From NCBI RefSeq assembly GCF_013402915.1, contig NC_050726.1, forward strand, positions 389,501-453,500: 64,000 nucleotides of DNA. The letters are read 5' to 3'. Shown here one piece after another: positions 41,496 to 50,590 of the stretch. Under the pieces are notes generated by a model. It had not been told where the DNA came from, made no database searches, and saw nothing but the letters and a program-made list of their open reading frames with translations. The stretch's first letter is position 1, and every line of letters starts with the position of its first letter. The DNA is from Zygotorulaspora mrakii (taxonomy: Eukaryota; Ascomycota; Saccharomycetes; Saccharomycetales; Saccharomycetaceae). The position numbers and the translations under genes were made by a program.

Positions 41496-43373
41496 ATGGG
41501 CAAGAAAGTTTATGACCCTATCCACGACGTTTTCCAAGACCAGGAAGAAAGTGATTCTAAGAACAGTTCACCAGTCAAGACACAGAATATGCGTACTGCG
41601 AAGGAAGAAAGTACAAGCGCACACGAGCGAGCTGAAGGAAAGAGCGATGTCGAAGACAACAGCGAATCTAATGACTCAACGGAAAGCGAAGATAATGCCA
41701 ATGCAGGAGGGGAAACTCACGATGGAAACGTGTCGGTCGTGCCCTCGGTTGCGACGCACAAGAAGAGAATGAAAGAGTCGAGTAAATACAATAGACACCT
41801 CAAGAAACCAGATGGAGAGTTTTTTTCGAGAAAGGATCTTCAGTTCCATTTCCTGTATCAACTGCTCATTGATAAGAGGCTACTTTTTACAAATATTTTC
41901 AAGGATGTGTATTCCAAGTCCGTTGTGCCTTTGCAGATAGAAAAGGACAAGATAGTCAATGTCACTGATTCGGATTACGACGCCAGGACTTTCATTTTCA
42001 ACGACAAATTGACTTTTTCACAAATATACATATTGGCGCTGGCATCGTCAACCAAGTGTTCTAAAGTTCTTAGGGACAAACTGCTTCTTGACCAGCAGGT
42101 GGCATTTTCTACCTGCATTTTGGGATTATTGGTAAATATTGGACGGCTCAACACCACGATAAACTTTTATTTGGAAATGACATCACAGCTGAGGACATTC
42201 CATTCGGTACCTGTTCTGCAATACAAAGTCACCGATTTGAAATCTTTACAGGACACACCGCGACTAAAATCTATCTTGAAAAATTTGCCAGTAGGTAATG
42301 ATCCTGTTGATTTTTCTCATATCTACGATTCATCGAATGGCACTACAGCGTTGCAGAATTTGAATGTTGTCAATTTATTATTTGCCATCTGCGATAACGT
42401 GTCGTTGGTCAATCTGAAGCTCATTTCAAAATATGTCGAGACGAGGGGAGAATCGATTTCGTTGTTCAGTATTTTGGATTTTCCCTGGTACGAACCAAAA
42501 GATAGATGTAACGTATTACTGTGGTTGCTTTATATACATGCAGAGACAGATTTATCGGAAACATCCATAAGAGAGTCGATCAAACTGTTCACAGATGAGG
42601 AAAAGATACCGCTAGAGCCAACAGATAAGGAATACGATGAGGATCCGAGGGAGGAGTACGAATTTGGTATGAAGCAAAAGGCTAAGAGGAAAGAATTCTT
42701 GAAGAAAATCAAAGAATCAAAGAAAAATGGCACTGATAGTGATGAAGCAAGTGAGGCAGAGGCGACGGAGCCAACGGAGCCAATAGTTCCAAAAGACGTA
42801 GCGGAGAACAAAAAAGATGGAGAAGCATCTCGAAAGCGTGCTGTGGCAGACGAAACTGAAATAGAGGAGCAAGCGAAATATCAACAACAGGAACAGCAAG
42901 AGCAAGAACTACAAGAACAGCACGGAAAGGAAAAAGAGCATAGCAGCGAACTCGTCAATTCGACGGAAGAAGCGAATGGTGAAAACGATCCAGTTAGTCG
43001 CTCGATAAAAAACATCAAGACAGAAACCAATAACCGCATAGATAAACTTATAGAAATGGATCAACAAAAAATAGTAGGTAAAATAAACAATAAAGCAAAG
43101 ACAGAAACGGACTTTTTGAAAGATTTGGCACATGCGCAAGAACCAGCAAATTTAAAACGAAAAGATTTAGGACTCATCAAAGTATTTAATGAATACGAAG
43201 ATATACCAATGGCATCGGTGATTGGTATTCGTGGTAAAAAGAGGAAGAGATTTAGGGACAGTGTATTAGGATTCGAAACAGATTATCTTAAAAGTTTCGC
43301 AGCGGCAAAGAAACTCTTGTTGAGGCCGAAAAAATCACCTTCTTCTAATGATGAAACGAGAATTTTTCTTTAA
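41496..43373 (+). CDS. IES1: INO80 complex subunit Ies1
   Basis: A 625-residue subunit of the INO80 chromatin remodeller (S. cerevisiae Ies1 has 692). ATG at 41496 gives MGKKVYDPIHDVFQ, which matches the family start; an upstream in-frame ATG at 41382 would add 38 residues that look unrelated. Residues 10-95 are acidic and disordered. The conserved core runs from about residue 95 (KKPDGEFFSRKDLQFHFLYQ) through LTFSQIYILALASSTKCSKVL, KSILKNLPVGNDPVDFSHIY and DFPWYEPKDRCNVLLWLLYIHA to about residue 390. A long charged Lys/Glu-rich C-terminus with Gln/Glu repeats follows. It is convergent with CTF19, with only 14 bases between the stops. Confidence 0.93.
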   Translation: MGKKVYDPIHDVFQDQEESDSKNSSPVKTQNMRTAKEESTSAHERAEGKSDVEDNSESNDSTESEDNANAGGETHDGNVSVVPSVATHKKRMKESSKYNRHLKKPDGEFFSRKDLQFHFLYQLLIDKRLLFTNIFKDVYSKSVVPLQIEKDKIVNVTDSDYDARTFIFNDKLTFSQIYILALASSTKCSKVLRDKLLLDQQVAFSTCILGLLVNIGRLNTTINFYLEMTSQLRTFHSVPVLQYKVTDLKSLQDTPRLKSILKNLPVGNDPVDFSHIYDSSNGTTALQNLNVVNLLFAICDNVSLVNLKLISKYVETRGESISLFSILDFPWYEPKDRCNVLLWLLYIHAETDLSETSIRESIKLFTDEEKIPLEPTDKEYDEDPREEYEFGMKQKAKRKEFLKKIKESKKNGTDSDEASEAEATEPTEPIVPKDVAENKKDGEASRKRAVADETEIEEQAKYQQQEQQEQELQEQHGKEKEHSSELVNSTEEANGENDPVSRSIKNIKTETNNRIDKLIEMDQQKIVGKINNKAKTETDFLKDLAHAQEPANLKRKDLGLIKVFNEYEDIPMASVIGIRGKKRKRFRDSVLGFETDYLKSFAAAKKLLLRPKKSPSSNDETRIFL

Positions 43374-43387
43374 ATATGAATATGAAT

Positions 43388-44314
43388 TTATAAATTTAGA
43401 CAAGTTTTGCACAACTTCAATAACCCCAAATTAATGCCGTATTCTTTAATGAGCCCGTTTTTGATATCATCAATATTCACATATTTTCCCGCTTTAAATA
43501 ATTTTGCAGCAATGTCAGTGCGCGGGACAACCGAGTCAAATTGAAGTTCAAGACTCAATGTTAACAACACCGACAGGTCCTTCCGTGATAATTCAAGACA
43601 GAGTTTTTTCTTGACCATTTCGATAAGATTGAAATTCTCTAAGTCTGTCATTACATAATCCCAGACCCTAGAGACTCTAAAACGGATTCTATCATACTCG
43701 AAACAACAGAGCAGAATTTTCGAAGGATTCTTGAAAGCAAACAGTGCTTTTAAATCCCATTTCACCAGGTCCGAGATCTCAATGACACTGCATTCATCCA
43801 AGACGTCGTTTGAATATTCCAATCTCAGTTGCACTGTGAAAAAGGGCTTCATTAGAGTAAAAGTGGCCAGCAGTAAATCATTTTCCAGCTGTACTGTAAC
43901 ATTTTGATACAGTTTTTCTTTCAAAAGCTGCAACCTTGTATCCATGTTCAGCAACGGCAGCGTGTCATGTTTACTGCCAAGTTCCAAGAGAGTATCGGAC
44001 TCGCCGTCTATCGTAATAACATGAGAATTTGATTTTACTTGCTGTGCTGAACTCAGCAGGTCTTGTAACAGAATATCGTCGTCATAAGCGCTAGACCTCT
44101 GCTGTGGTTTATCCAGCTGCGCTTGGTAATGATCGACTTCACCCAAAAGTGAGTTTCGCTGAGATATGAGTCTTTCCTTTTCATCTTGTAGGTTCAACAA
44201 CCTCAGCTGCTCGTTGTCAACTGCTATGTCGGCATCGGCATTGTCGCCGCCTGTAGGGCTGGACGCAGACCCACCAAGAGACGTACTCTGTCTCGAATCA
44301 GAAGTAAAGTCCAT
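43388..44314 (-). CDS. CTF19: Kinetochore COMA subunit Ctf19 (CENP-P)
   Basis: A 308-residue inner-kinetochore protein, shorter than S. cerevisiae Ctf19 (369). It starts MDFTSD, identical to S. cerevisiae, and has a coiled coil at about 35-70 (LLNLQDEKERLISQRNSLL) used to pair with Mcm21. The double RWD region begins near residue 110 with KHDTLPLLNMDTRLQLLKEK, the most diagnostic block. It ends with IDDIKNGLIKEYGINLGLLKLCKTC. In S. cerevisiae CTF19 lies on XVI beside VTC3, whereas here it is between IES1 and HSP12, as expected in an unduplicated genome. The sequence is otherwise fast-evolving. Confidence 0.9.
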   Translation of the reverse strand: MDFTSDSRQSTSLGGSASSPTGGDNADADIAVDNEQLRLLNLQDEKERLISQRNSLLGEVDHYQAQLDKPQQRSSAYDDDILLQDLLSSAQQVKSNSHVITIDGESDTLLELGSKHDTLPLLNMDTRLQLLKEKLYQNVTVQLENDLLLATFTLMKPFFTVQLRLEYSNDVLDECSVIEISDLVKWDLKALFAFKNPSKILLCCFEYDRIRFRVSRVWDYVMTDLENFNLIEMVKKKLCLELSRKDLSVLLTLSLELQFDSVVPRTDIAAKLFKAGKYVNIDDIKNGLIKEYGINLGLLKLCKTCLNL

Positions 44315-44483
44315 GCAACATGTACCGACCGGTTCGGCAATACGACTTCGAAAAAGCGTGTTTCGATAAAAAGAATACTAGTTAGCTAATCATATAAACA
44401 TAAATAAAAAAAAAGTATTTTCTATTTCGTGATTTTTTCCCGTTCGTTAGATAGCACTCGTTACATTAATGCTGATAGAATGC

Positions 44484-44801
44484 TTACTTCTTTGGCTCGC
44501 CGCCGTGAACAGCAGATGAGACGTACTCAACAGCGTCGTTCAGTCTGCTCTTAGCCGCATCAACGTAGTCTTTAGCGGTGTCGGAGTACGACTCGCCGCC
44601 GGCGTCTTCTTTGCCACGTTTGGCGGCATCAGCCACACCTTGAGTACCGCTCTTGTTCTCCTCTGGGGTGACAGCTGCTGCGGCTCTGTCCGCAGCGTTG
44701 GTCACCTTCTCCTTACCTTGCTCCATGTAGGACTTCTGGGAGTCCGGTTTTAGACCTTCGGAAACTTTGTCGCTGAAATCTTTTCTACCTGCGTCAGACA
44801 T
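44484..44801 (-). CDS. HSP12: Hsp12 small membrane-stabilising stress protein
   Basis: A 105-residue, very hydrophilic protein (S. cerevisiae Hsp12 has 109) that is unfolded in solution and forms amphipathic helices on membranes. It starts MSDAGRKDFSDKVSEGLKPD, then has SQKSYMEQGKEKVTNAADRA and ends near KSRLNDAVEYVSSAVHGGE. ATG at 44801 is chosen because the family starts MSDAGRK; the frame stays open upstream for another 74 codons only by chance in the GC-rich promoter. Codon use is highly biased toward preferred codons, fitting strong stress expression. Divergent from MDJ1 across a 1.2 kb stress promoter region. Confidence 0.97.
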   Translation of the reverse strand: MSDAGRKDFSDKVSEGLKPDSQKSYMEQGKEKVTNAADRAAAAVTPEENKSGTQGVADAAKRGKEDAGGESYSDTAKDYVDAAKSRLNDAVEYVSSAVHGGEPKK

Positions 44802-44898
44802 TTTTCGGGTGGGTTTGTTTTTAGAATTTGTATTAGCGTTAACAGTTGCAATAACTCTTGGCTGCCGTTCTGCAAGTGACAAGAAAACCCTTCTCCAA

Positions 44899-44964
44899 CC
44901 CCTCAACTGCCCCGATTGTCCTCGCCTTATATACTTTTCGAAACGCCACCGTTGCGAGGAGGGG
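44899..44964 (-). promoter_or_regulatory. HSP12 promoter: STRE pair and TATA box
   Basis: CCCCT at 44899-44903 and AGGGG at 44960-44964 are stress-response elements for Msn2/Msn4 in opposite orientations, 98-163 bases before the HSP12 ATG. Between them GTATATAAGG on the coding strand (about 44925-44934) is a good TATA box. Confidence 0.75.
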
Positions 44965-45023
44965 AGAGTACAGCCACCGCACAAGGAGTGTACCGACCCA
45001 ACGCAAGTCCTGACGTCCCACAC

Positions 45024-45834
45024 CCGAACGCTGACGTGTAACCAGCTAATCCGCTACATCACATCCGTTTTTGCTTCTGCAATTGCCATCATTCTGGTCG
45101 CACCTCTGGAGCTGTCCGCCGCCCTCCGCTTCTGCTGCGTACCCCTTGAAACCTGAGCTATTAAGTCACAACGTCGAAGTCTGCTGTAGCATTTTGCTAT
45201 TGGTGCCAAAAAAAGATCCTTTTTCAAGATCATTTCTTGCAAATTGCTATGGGAGAGATCGCAGAAACGTAGAAACGAGACACGGGACGAGAGACAAGCG
45301 ACAAGAGACGTGGTGAAGAAAAAGATTTGCGAATAGAACCCCGAACTGCCGAGGTGGCTAGCAAAAATTACAGCGCGTGGAACACCGCCGGGACCGCAGC
45401 AACACGGTCAGGAACTACGTAACGGCCGGCGCAAGACCGTGACGTTGGCGTCGCTCTTGACCAAGGCGTGCCAGCGAGCTTTTGGTTCCACCGAGCTGAA
45501 GATTCCGGTGCTGGTGCCACGCCGCTTGGGATGATCTGTCAAGAAGGAAGAAGGGCTGCAATGGTGAGGGCTGCAATAGTCCTGGGTCCGGCTGTGAGGT
45601 GTCGCAGTTGTCACAGATGTGTCGCCGACAGTGAGCGACGGCAATGCGTTCAGTCCGCGGCGGCGGGGGCTCCCCGGGACATGGCGGTGGTAAACGGCGG
45701 GGGTCGTGGGAGGCGATGGGCTCGTGCGGTGTGATAGGGTGGAAGGTCGTGGAAGGTCGTGGAAGGTGGCGGTGGCACGTGGTCTCTCGGCGACACCTTC
45801 CCGCGCCTAAGTCGTGTCAGACGAACGTGTGCTG
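45024..45834. other. Upstream part of the HSP12/MDJ1 divergent region
   Basis: Richer in G and C than its surroundings, with overlapping open frames on both strands that carry no domain. A tandem GGAAGGTCGT repeat lies at 45741-45766 (two perfect copies plus a partial), followed by an E-box CACGTG at 45776-45781. I see no RNA gene. Confidence 0.4.
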
Positions 45835-45847
45835 GAATTTTCTGGAA
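45835..45847 (+). promoter_or_regulatory. Perfect three-unit heat-shock element upstream of MDJ1
   Basis: GAATTTTCTGGAA reads as GAA-nn-TTC-nn-GAA, three alternating Hsf1 units with no mismatch, 183 bases before the MDJ1 ATG. MDJ1 is a heat-inducible mitochondrial chaperone gene, so Hsf1 control is expected. Confidence 0.85.
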
Positions 45848-46029
45848 CAAAGTGCATCGCTTGGATTTCACCGGTTTGCCCTGTTCCTGGCTGCCTTCGA
45901 TTGGATGGGGGCCATGGATCCAAGGCGTGTATTTTCGCTCTTTTGTTCGCAACTGGCAGGACTCGCGAGAGTGTTCGTACTTATATACGCAGCAACGAGC
46001 GGACAATGCGTGTTTAGACTCAGATACAC

Positions 46030-47505
46030 ATGCCAATGAACATTTCGAGAGGGTATTACATGCTGAAGTACAGGTACAGACTGCCTGCTATCGGCAGATT
46101 CGGTTACCAAGAGCGGAGGGCGTTTTATGCCAGTGCGCTGCAGCTGCAGCAGTTGAAGAATCCGTATGAGACTCTGGGGGTCAACAAGGACGCGTCGTCC
46201 TCGCAGATCAAGAAGGCGTATTACAAGCTTGCCAAGCAGTACCATCCCGACATAAATAAGGAGCCAAACGCGGAGAAAAAATTTCATGATTTGCAGAACG
46301 CGTACGAAATCCTGTCTGATGAGAACAAGAAACAGCAGTTCGACCAGTTTGGAGCAGCGGCGTTTGATTCCAGCGGCAATGCGACCGGAGGACCAGGTGG
46401 GGCCGGTGGGTTCGGTGGGTTTGGGAATGGTTCGGGCTATGCGGATTTCTCCGGGGGGTTTGGTAACTTTGGTGGGATCAATTTTGAGGACCTGTTTGGA
46501 GCAGCGTTTGGTGGCGGTGGCGGAGCTGGAGCTGGCGCCCGTGGCGGCAGGTCGAGTGGCCGTGCTTCGATGTTCCGGGAGTACAAGGGCGACTCCACGG
46601 AGGTCACACACAGATTGAAGTTCAAAGACGCGATCTTTGGCAGCAAAAATGTCACGTTGCAGTTCAAAGTGCTTGATCCGTGCCACAAATGCCATGGTTC
46701 GGGTTTGAAACCGAATGCGAAGAAAATGACTTGTCCAAGTTGCCACGGCACGGGTACGCAGGTTCACATTAGGGGTGGTTTCCAAATGGCGTCAACCTGT
46801 CAACAGTGTGGCGGTGAGGGTACTATCACCAAGCCAGAAGACACCTGTCCAACATGCCATGGTGAAGGTGTCGAGGTTAACAGTTCCAAGACCATCACGG
46901 TTGATTTGCCGCAGGGCTTACAGGACGGCGATGTCGTTCGTATACCAGGCCAAGGCTCTTATCCGCATATGGCGGTGGAGCCAGACCTCAAGGACTCGGT
47001 TAAACTACATAGGGGTGATGTTCTAGTAAGAATACGTGTTGATAGGGATCCGAGATTCACGGTCAAGAACAAATACGATATTTGGTTTACTAAAGAAATT
47101 CCAATAACAACAGCTGCCTTGGGTGGTTCGGTGACGATTCCAACTGTCGACGATTCTCAGGTTAGATTGAAAGTCAAGCCAGGAACTCAAAACGATGAAA
47201 TTATTTCCATACCAAATATGGGAGTTCCGAAAATCAATGGTGAGCGTGGCTTCTTCAGGGTTCAATACAAGATTGTCATTAAAAAACCGCAGTCCAAGGC
47301 GGAGATTTGTCTATGGGAAGCTCTAGCTGATATCACCAATGACAATTCTGCGAAGAGGACGGAAACCCAATCAAAATCTGGTTCTTCAGACAGCGAGTCT
47401 TCAGCTGCCAAAACTGCTACTATTAATCCTGATAATCCAAGCGCTCTTGGTAGATTGGAGAACTTCATCTCAAATACATTCAAGAAGATAAAAGGCGGTG
47501 AATGA
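46030..47505 (+). CDS. MDJ1: Mitochondrial DnaJ co-chaperone Mdj1
   Basis: A 491-residue type I J-protein (S. cerevisiae 511) that stimulates mitochondrial Hsp70 Ssc1 in the matrix. The N-terminus is Arg/Tyr-rich without acidic residues for about 27 positions, a mitochondrial presequence; ATGs at codons 1, 3 and 11 leave the exact start open. The J-domain is at about residues 43-105 with HPD in [12 protein letters not shown] Gly/Phe-rich linker follows to about 180, then four zinc-binding CxxCxGxG motifs ([32 protein letters not shown]) and the C-terminal substrate-binding domains ([18 protein letters not shown]). All catalytic features are present. Confidence 0.97.
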   Translation: MPMNISRGYYMLKYRYRLPAIGRFGYQERRAFYASALQLQQLKNPYETLGVNKDASSSQIKKAYYKLAKQYHPDINKEPNAEKKFHDLQNAYEILSDENKKQQFDQFGAAAFDSSGNATGGPGGAGGFGGFGNGSGYADFSGGFGNFGGINFEDLFGAAFGGGGGAGAGARGGRSSGRASMFREYKGDSTEVTHRLKFKDAIFGSKNVTLQFKVLDPCHKCHGSGLKPNAKKMTCPSCHGTGTQVHIRGGFQMASTCQQCGGEGTITKPEDTCPTCHGEGVEVNSSKTITVDLPQGLQDGDVVRIPGQGSYPHMAVEPDLKDSVKLHRGDVLVRIRVDRDPRFTVKNKYDIWFTKEIPITTAALGGSVTIPTVDDSQVRLKVKPGTQNDEIISIPNMGVPKINGERGFFRVQYKIVIKKPQSKAEICLWEALADITNDNSAKRTETQSKSGSSDSESSAAKTATINPDNPSALGRLENFISNTFKKIKGGE

Positions 47506-47515
47506 ATTTCAAAAT

Positions 47516-47562
47516 ATTCTTTTTCTTTTTCTTTGTCCTTTTCCTTTTCCTTTTTCACTGCC
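47516..47562. repeat. Pyrimidine tract after MDJ1
   Basis: A run of T with spaced C residues (TTCTTTTTC- and CCTTTT-type units) directly after the MDJ1 stop; probably part of its 3' untranslated region and of the EMA19 promoter. Confidence 0.5.
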
Positions 47563-47698
47563 CTTGTAAATATGTTTTTTTATATATACACTTTTACTCG
47601 TATACTTGTTCATATAAGATAACTGAAACTTTGAAAATTCAACTTAAAAATGATCAAGAATTATGCCAGACAAAGCCAAGATAGAGGGATATTGAAAG

Positions 47699-48217
47699 AT
47701 GGGAACTGGTTTAAGTCACTATGAGCAACTTTTCTACTACTATTACTGTATAATCCATATACCAATCACAATCGCAATAGATTCTTCGGTAGTGATACCA
47801 TTGAAGTATCACCCCGCTGCAACATTAGTAAATTGGCACATTGCTCAAAATAATGATTTCTTGTTATACGAAAAACCGAATTGGTTGTACTGGTTTGTTA
47901 TAATCGAGCTTTTGTTTCAATTGCCATTATTTTTTTATTTCATCAAGGGGTTTCGTTCCATTTGGAATACTAATTCGTTAACAAAAGACGACAAGGTTAG
48001 ATTATACAAAGCCAAGACCACTTTATTCAAATATTTGAGAATATATGGGATAAATGCCTCCTTTACATCGTTAGTTTGTATCATCGTCATAATACAAAGA
48101 GGTTATTATCCAAACTCTCTCGATATTGAGATCCCCTTGTCGCAATCTGATATGGTCAATTTAGTGATGGTGTATCTACCAACTTTCATTATCCCACTAA
48201 GACTCTGCTTCGTGTAA
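47699..48217 (+). CDS. EMA19: EXPERA-domain membrane protein, Ema19/TMEM97-like
   Basis: A 172-residue, four-helix protein of the EXPERA (TMEM97/sigma-2 receptor) fold; S. cerevisiae Ema19 (YLR050C, 161 residues) works in the ER/mitochondrial protein targeting surveillance. Hydrophobic segments: about 10-30 (FYYYYCIIHIPITIAI), 65-85 (WLYWFVIIELLFQLPLFFYF), 112-135 (INASFTSLVCIIVII) and 148-168 (MVNLVMVYLPTFIIPLRLC). The loop HPAATLVNWHI and the ExxxQLP motif in helix two are typical. It is followed by the YLR049C-like gene on the same strand, the same pair as in S. cerevisiae. Confidence 0.85.
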   Translation: MGTGLSHYEQLFYYYYCIIHIPITIAIDSSVVIPLKYHPAATLVNWHIAQNNDFLLYEKPNWLYWFVIIELLFQLPLFFYFIKGFRSIWNTNSLTKDDKVRLYKAKTTLFKYLRIYGINASFTSLVCIIVIIQRGYYPNSLDIEIPLSQSDMVNLVMVYLPTFIIPLRLCFV

Positions 48218-48518
48218 TGTGCGTAACGAATTAGTGATTTGCATGCGAAAAGAAAGCAGTGTGCTTGATTCTACAATTAATTTCGTTCGTGCTGGTTTTC
48301 TCAATTTGAATTACTTTTGTCGATCTTTTGGGTTTTCGCGTTTCACTCAAAAAAATGTTTCTTCTATCGATTCGATCCTGCTGGGTTTCATGAAGTATAG
48401 AACAATATATTTAAGAACAATTTCAGAAAACTTGACCTTTTCTTGAGTATTTAAAACTAGACTACACTTTTATGTGTGTAAACCGCTCTATAATTGGTGA
48501 TGCACGATTATCCATCTA

Positions 48519-49691
48519 ATGTCAATTAACTATGTTCCTCCAAGCCAAAAATTATTCAACTCCAGACATAGGATTAGCAGACGCGATCTGCAACAGTTCT
48601 CCAATTTAAATACGGATTGGACTACGGTGCTCGATGTTCCAATAGACTTTGATTCGCAGTTGATCTCTTACGCAGTACCTGTGATTGGTGATGTAAGTCA
48701 GCAGCCTACTAAAACGCATTCAAGTGTTAGTAAGAGATCGACCGCGAATTGTTCCAAATACAGCATTTCGAGTGATTATACAGATACGAGCAGTGTATTT
48801 GAACCTGATTTGAAAATAAGAATGCTAGGAAATGTAAGCCTTGAATCACTGGTACAAGAAAATAAAGAAAAAATATCGAGTCGACAAGAATCTATAGATC
48901 TTTTCGAATCAACTGGACAACATGATGAAGCGCAAAGATTGAAGCGTGCAACTAAAAAGGAAGATCTAAAATTAAGATGTGAAAATAGGCAGTTACTGGT
49001 ACGAGAAGATTTTCTCGCAAAAAAATGGGAAGCGATTCGTAAAGACGATGATTATGAGAGACTTTTGTTCGCAATGCGAGCGTCTGGAATATTTTGGTTT
49101 GGAGTACCGGGAGATATCAGACGTCCGATTTATGCAAAGTGTCTGTACGATTGTGATGTCACACATATCCAAAACAGGGAACTATATGAAAACATATCAA
49201 AGTGCCTGAAAGGGGACGATAGATTATCGAGACAAATATACTCCAACTTGAGTCGCAGTCTTGAATGGTTCAATACGAATTCGCCTTGCAAATTTAGTAA
49301 AGTTCTCGAGACTCGACTGCAGCAAAAATTCAGTGGATTGTATTACCATTTAAAAGAAACTGTTAAAAAATCAATCTTTTCCGAGTTTTTAAAACCACTA
49401 ATAGTGAATGGAATAACTAATGCTATACGAGATCATCATCAAGATGAATTAGGTTTAGAAATACTTGACGTACTCATATTCTCAATGTACACCAGAGAAC
49501 TGGAAACGGTCATCTTAGATGATTTCTTAAGCAATATGCTGATGCAAACGTACCATAAATTCTTCAGCAATGACTCAGAGGTATTTGATAAGCAATTATT
49601 GAACATTAAGGTTGAACCGGTGCAAGTGTTAGAAGCAATACGACAGAAACATGGTAAATCAATAATAAATTCACTCAGGCATGTCACGTGA
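48519..49691 (+). CDS. YLR049C-like protein of unknown function
   Basis: A 390-residue soluble protein without a recognised domain. Residues 1-110 are Ser/Thr-rich. Residues about 110-175 are a charged coiled coil (VQENKEKISSRQESIDLFES). The C-terminal 215 residues look like a compact helical domain beginning RLLFAMRASGIFWFGVPGDI; the phrase FGVPGDIRRPIYAKCL is loosely like the opening of TBC Rab-GAP domains, but the catalytic Arg-finger motif is not evident. I assign it to YLR049C (428 residues) mainly by position: EMA19 and this gene are adjacent and co-oriented, as YLR050C and YLR049C are. The 300 bases before it hold nothing notable. Confidence 0.6.
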   Translation: MSINYVPPSQKLFNSRHRISRRDLQQFSNLNTDWTTVLDVPIDFDSQLISYAVPVIGDVSQQPTKTHSSVSKRSTANCSKYSISSDYTDTSSVFEPDLKIRMLGNVSLESLVQENKEKISSRQESIDLFESTGQHDEAQRLKRATKKEDLKLRCENRQLLVREDFLAKKWEAIRKDDDYERLLFAMRASGIFWFGVPGDIRRPIYAKCLYDCDVTHIQNRELYENISKCLKGDDRLSRQIYSNLSRSLEWFNTNSPCKFSKVLETRLQQKFSGLYYHLKETVKKSIFSEFLKPLIVNGITNAIRDHHQDELGLEILDVLIFSMYTRELETVILDDFLSNMLMQTYHKFFSNDSEVFDKQLLNIKVEPVQVLEAIRQKHGKSIINSLRHVT

Positions 49692-49693
49692 CA
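49682..49693. promoter_or_regulatory. TGTCACGTGACA palindrome (Cbf1-type E-box) before GNA1
   Basis: A perfect 12-base palindrome centred on CACGTG, matching the Cbf1 consensus RTCACRTG on both strands. It overlaps the TGA stop (49689-49691) of the upstream gene and lies about 157 bases before the GNA1 ATG. Confidence 0.6.
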
Positions 49694-49849
49694 CGTTGAA
49701 ACTTGACACGGCCATTATATTATACATTCAATATATAAAGTAATGAACAGACCCAACCCCATAGCACTTTTGTGGTTTTAGTGTAGAAAGAAACTCTTAG
49801 TACGTACTCTTATACATAATAATACAGGGACCAAAGGGACGCACTCAGA

Positions 49850-50308
49850 ATGGTACAAGGATTTTCCATCAGAAAAATTGAACCTAGGGACTACCTTGGT
49901 GTTATAGCGGCGCTAAACGAACTGACTAGTGTAGGTACTGTTGATATTGAAGAATTTAGTCGGGTAATTGAGTACTGGAAATCGTGTACAGTCCAAGATG
50001 ACATTCCGGTGTATAATCCCTACGTAGTAGTTGACGATGCAACGAACGACGTGGCAGCAACAGGTAACCTAATCATAGAACAGAAATTGATTCACAATTG
50101 CGCATTATGTGGCCACATAGAGGATATCGCAGTCTCTGCGAAATTTCAAGGCAAAAAATTGGGTAAATTCCTAATTGATTACCTAACAGATACTGGATTA
50201 AAAGCCGGTTGTTACAAGGTAATACTAGATTGCGACGAAAAAAACGTTAAATTCTACGAAAAATGTGGTTATTCAAAGGCCGGCGTTGAGATGCAAATTC
50301 GCGAATAA
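49850..50308 (+). CDS. GNA1: Glucosamine-6-phosphate N-acetyltransferase
   Basis: A 152-residue GNAT enzyme (S. cerevisiae 159) that acetylates glucosamine 6-phosphate on the way to UDP-GlcNAc for chitin, N-glycans and GPI anchors. Start MVQGFSIRKIEPRDYL. Conserved: VAATGNLIIEQKLIHN, CGHIEDIAVSAKFQGK, GCYKVILDCDEKNVKFYEKC and the end GYSKAGVEMQI. The acetyl-CoA pyrophosphate loop is unusual: QGKKLG at residues 100-105 where the family has Q/R-x-x-G-x-G/A, so Lys103 replaces the first glycine. The rest of the active site, including DCDEKNVKFYEK, is intact. It is convergent with SMX2. Confidence 0.95.
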   Translation: MVQGFSIRKIEPRDYLGVIAALNELTSVGTVDIEEFSRVIEYWKSCTVQDDIPVYNPYVVVDDATNDVAATGNLIIEQKLIHNCALCGHIEDIAVSAKFQGKKLGKFLIDYLTDTGLKAGCYKVILDCDEKNVKFYEKCGYSKAGVEMQIRE

Positions 50309-50359
50309 CAGAAGAAACTTGTTTGCGCGTTTTATTTCTTTCTATGACTACCACTATTG

Positions 50360-50590
50360 CTATGCTATACTATCTAGCGCCTCCAGCGATACGATCGAAT
50401 TACCTCTTACCACGGTTTGACTCCCCAGCGTGTGACTTGAACCATCCCTGCTTATTTCAACAGCATCATCGAGTACTACGTTTAAAAACACATCATAGCC
50501 TCTAAGAATGCCTGCAATCTTGCGCGAAGCATTTAGTTGCAATAGCACTTTTTTTTCCACATACCGTTTCAATTCTGGCGCAGAAACCAT
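50360..50590 (-). CDS. SMX2: Sm protein G of spliceosomal snRNPs
   Basis: A 76-residue SmG (S. cerevisiae 77), part of the heptameric Sm ring on U1, U2, U4 and U5. ATG at 50590 gives MVSAPELKRYVEKKVLLQLN. Sm1 motif: RKIAGILRGYDVFLNVVLDD; Sm2 motif: TVVRGNSIVSLEAL, with the RGNSI RNA-binding loop. The open frame upstream adds 13 codons that the family lacks. It is only about 50 bases from the GNA1 stop, tail to tail, as in S. cerevisiae. Confidence 0.97.
   Translation of the reverse strand: MVSAPELKRYVEKKVLLQLNASRKIAGILRGYDVFLNVVLDDAVEISRDGSSHTLGSQTVVRGNSIVSLEALDSIA

Noticed and set aside
44802..45023. 74-codon N-terminal extension of HSP12
   Set aside because: It reads through the TATA box and STREs; Hsp12 proteins start at MSDAGRK, which is at 44801.
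45644..46785. Several 100-300 codon frames on both strands around MDJ1
   Set aside because: They are frame shadows of the MDJ1 gene or of its GC-rich upstream region and have no recognisable motif.
48519..49691. TBC Rab-GAP identity for the YLR049C-like protein
   Set aside because: Only a short FGVPGDIRRP phrase resembles the TBC opening; the IxxDxxR Arg-finger and YxQ Gln-finger motifs are not visible.
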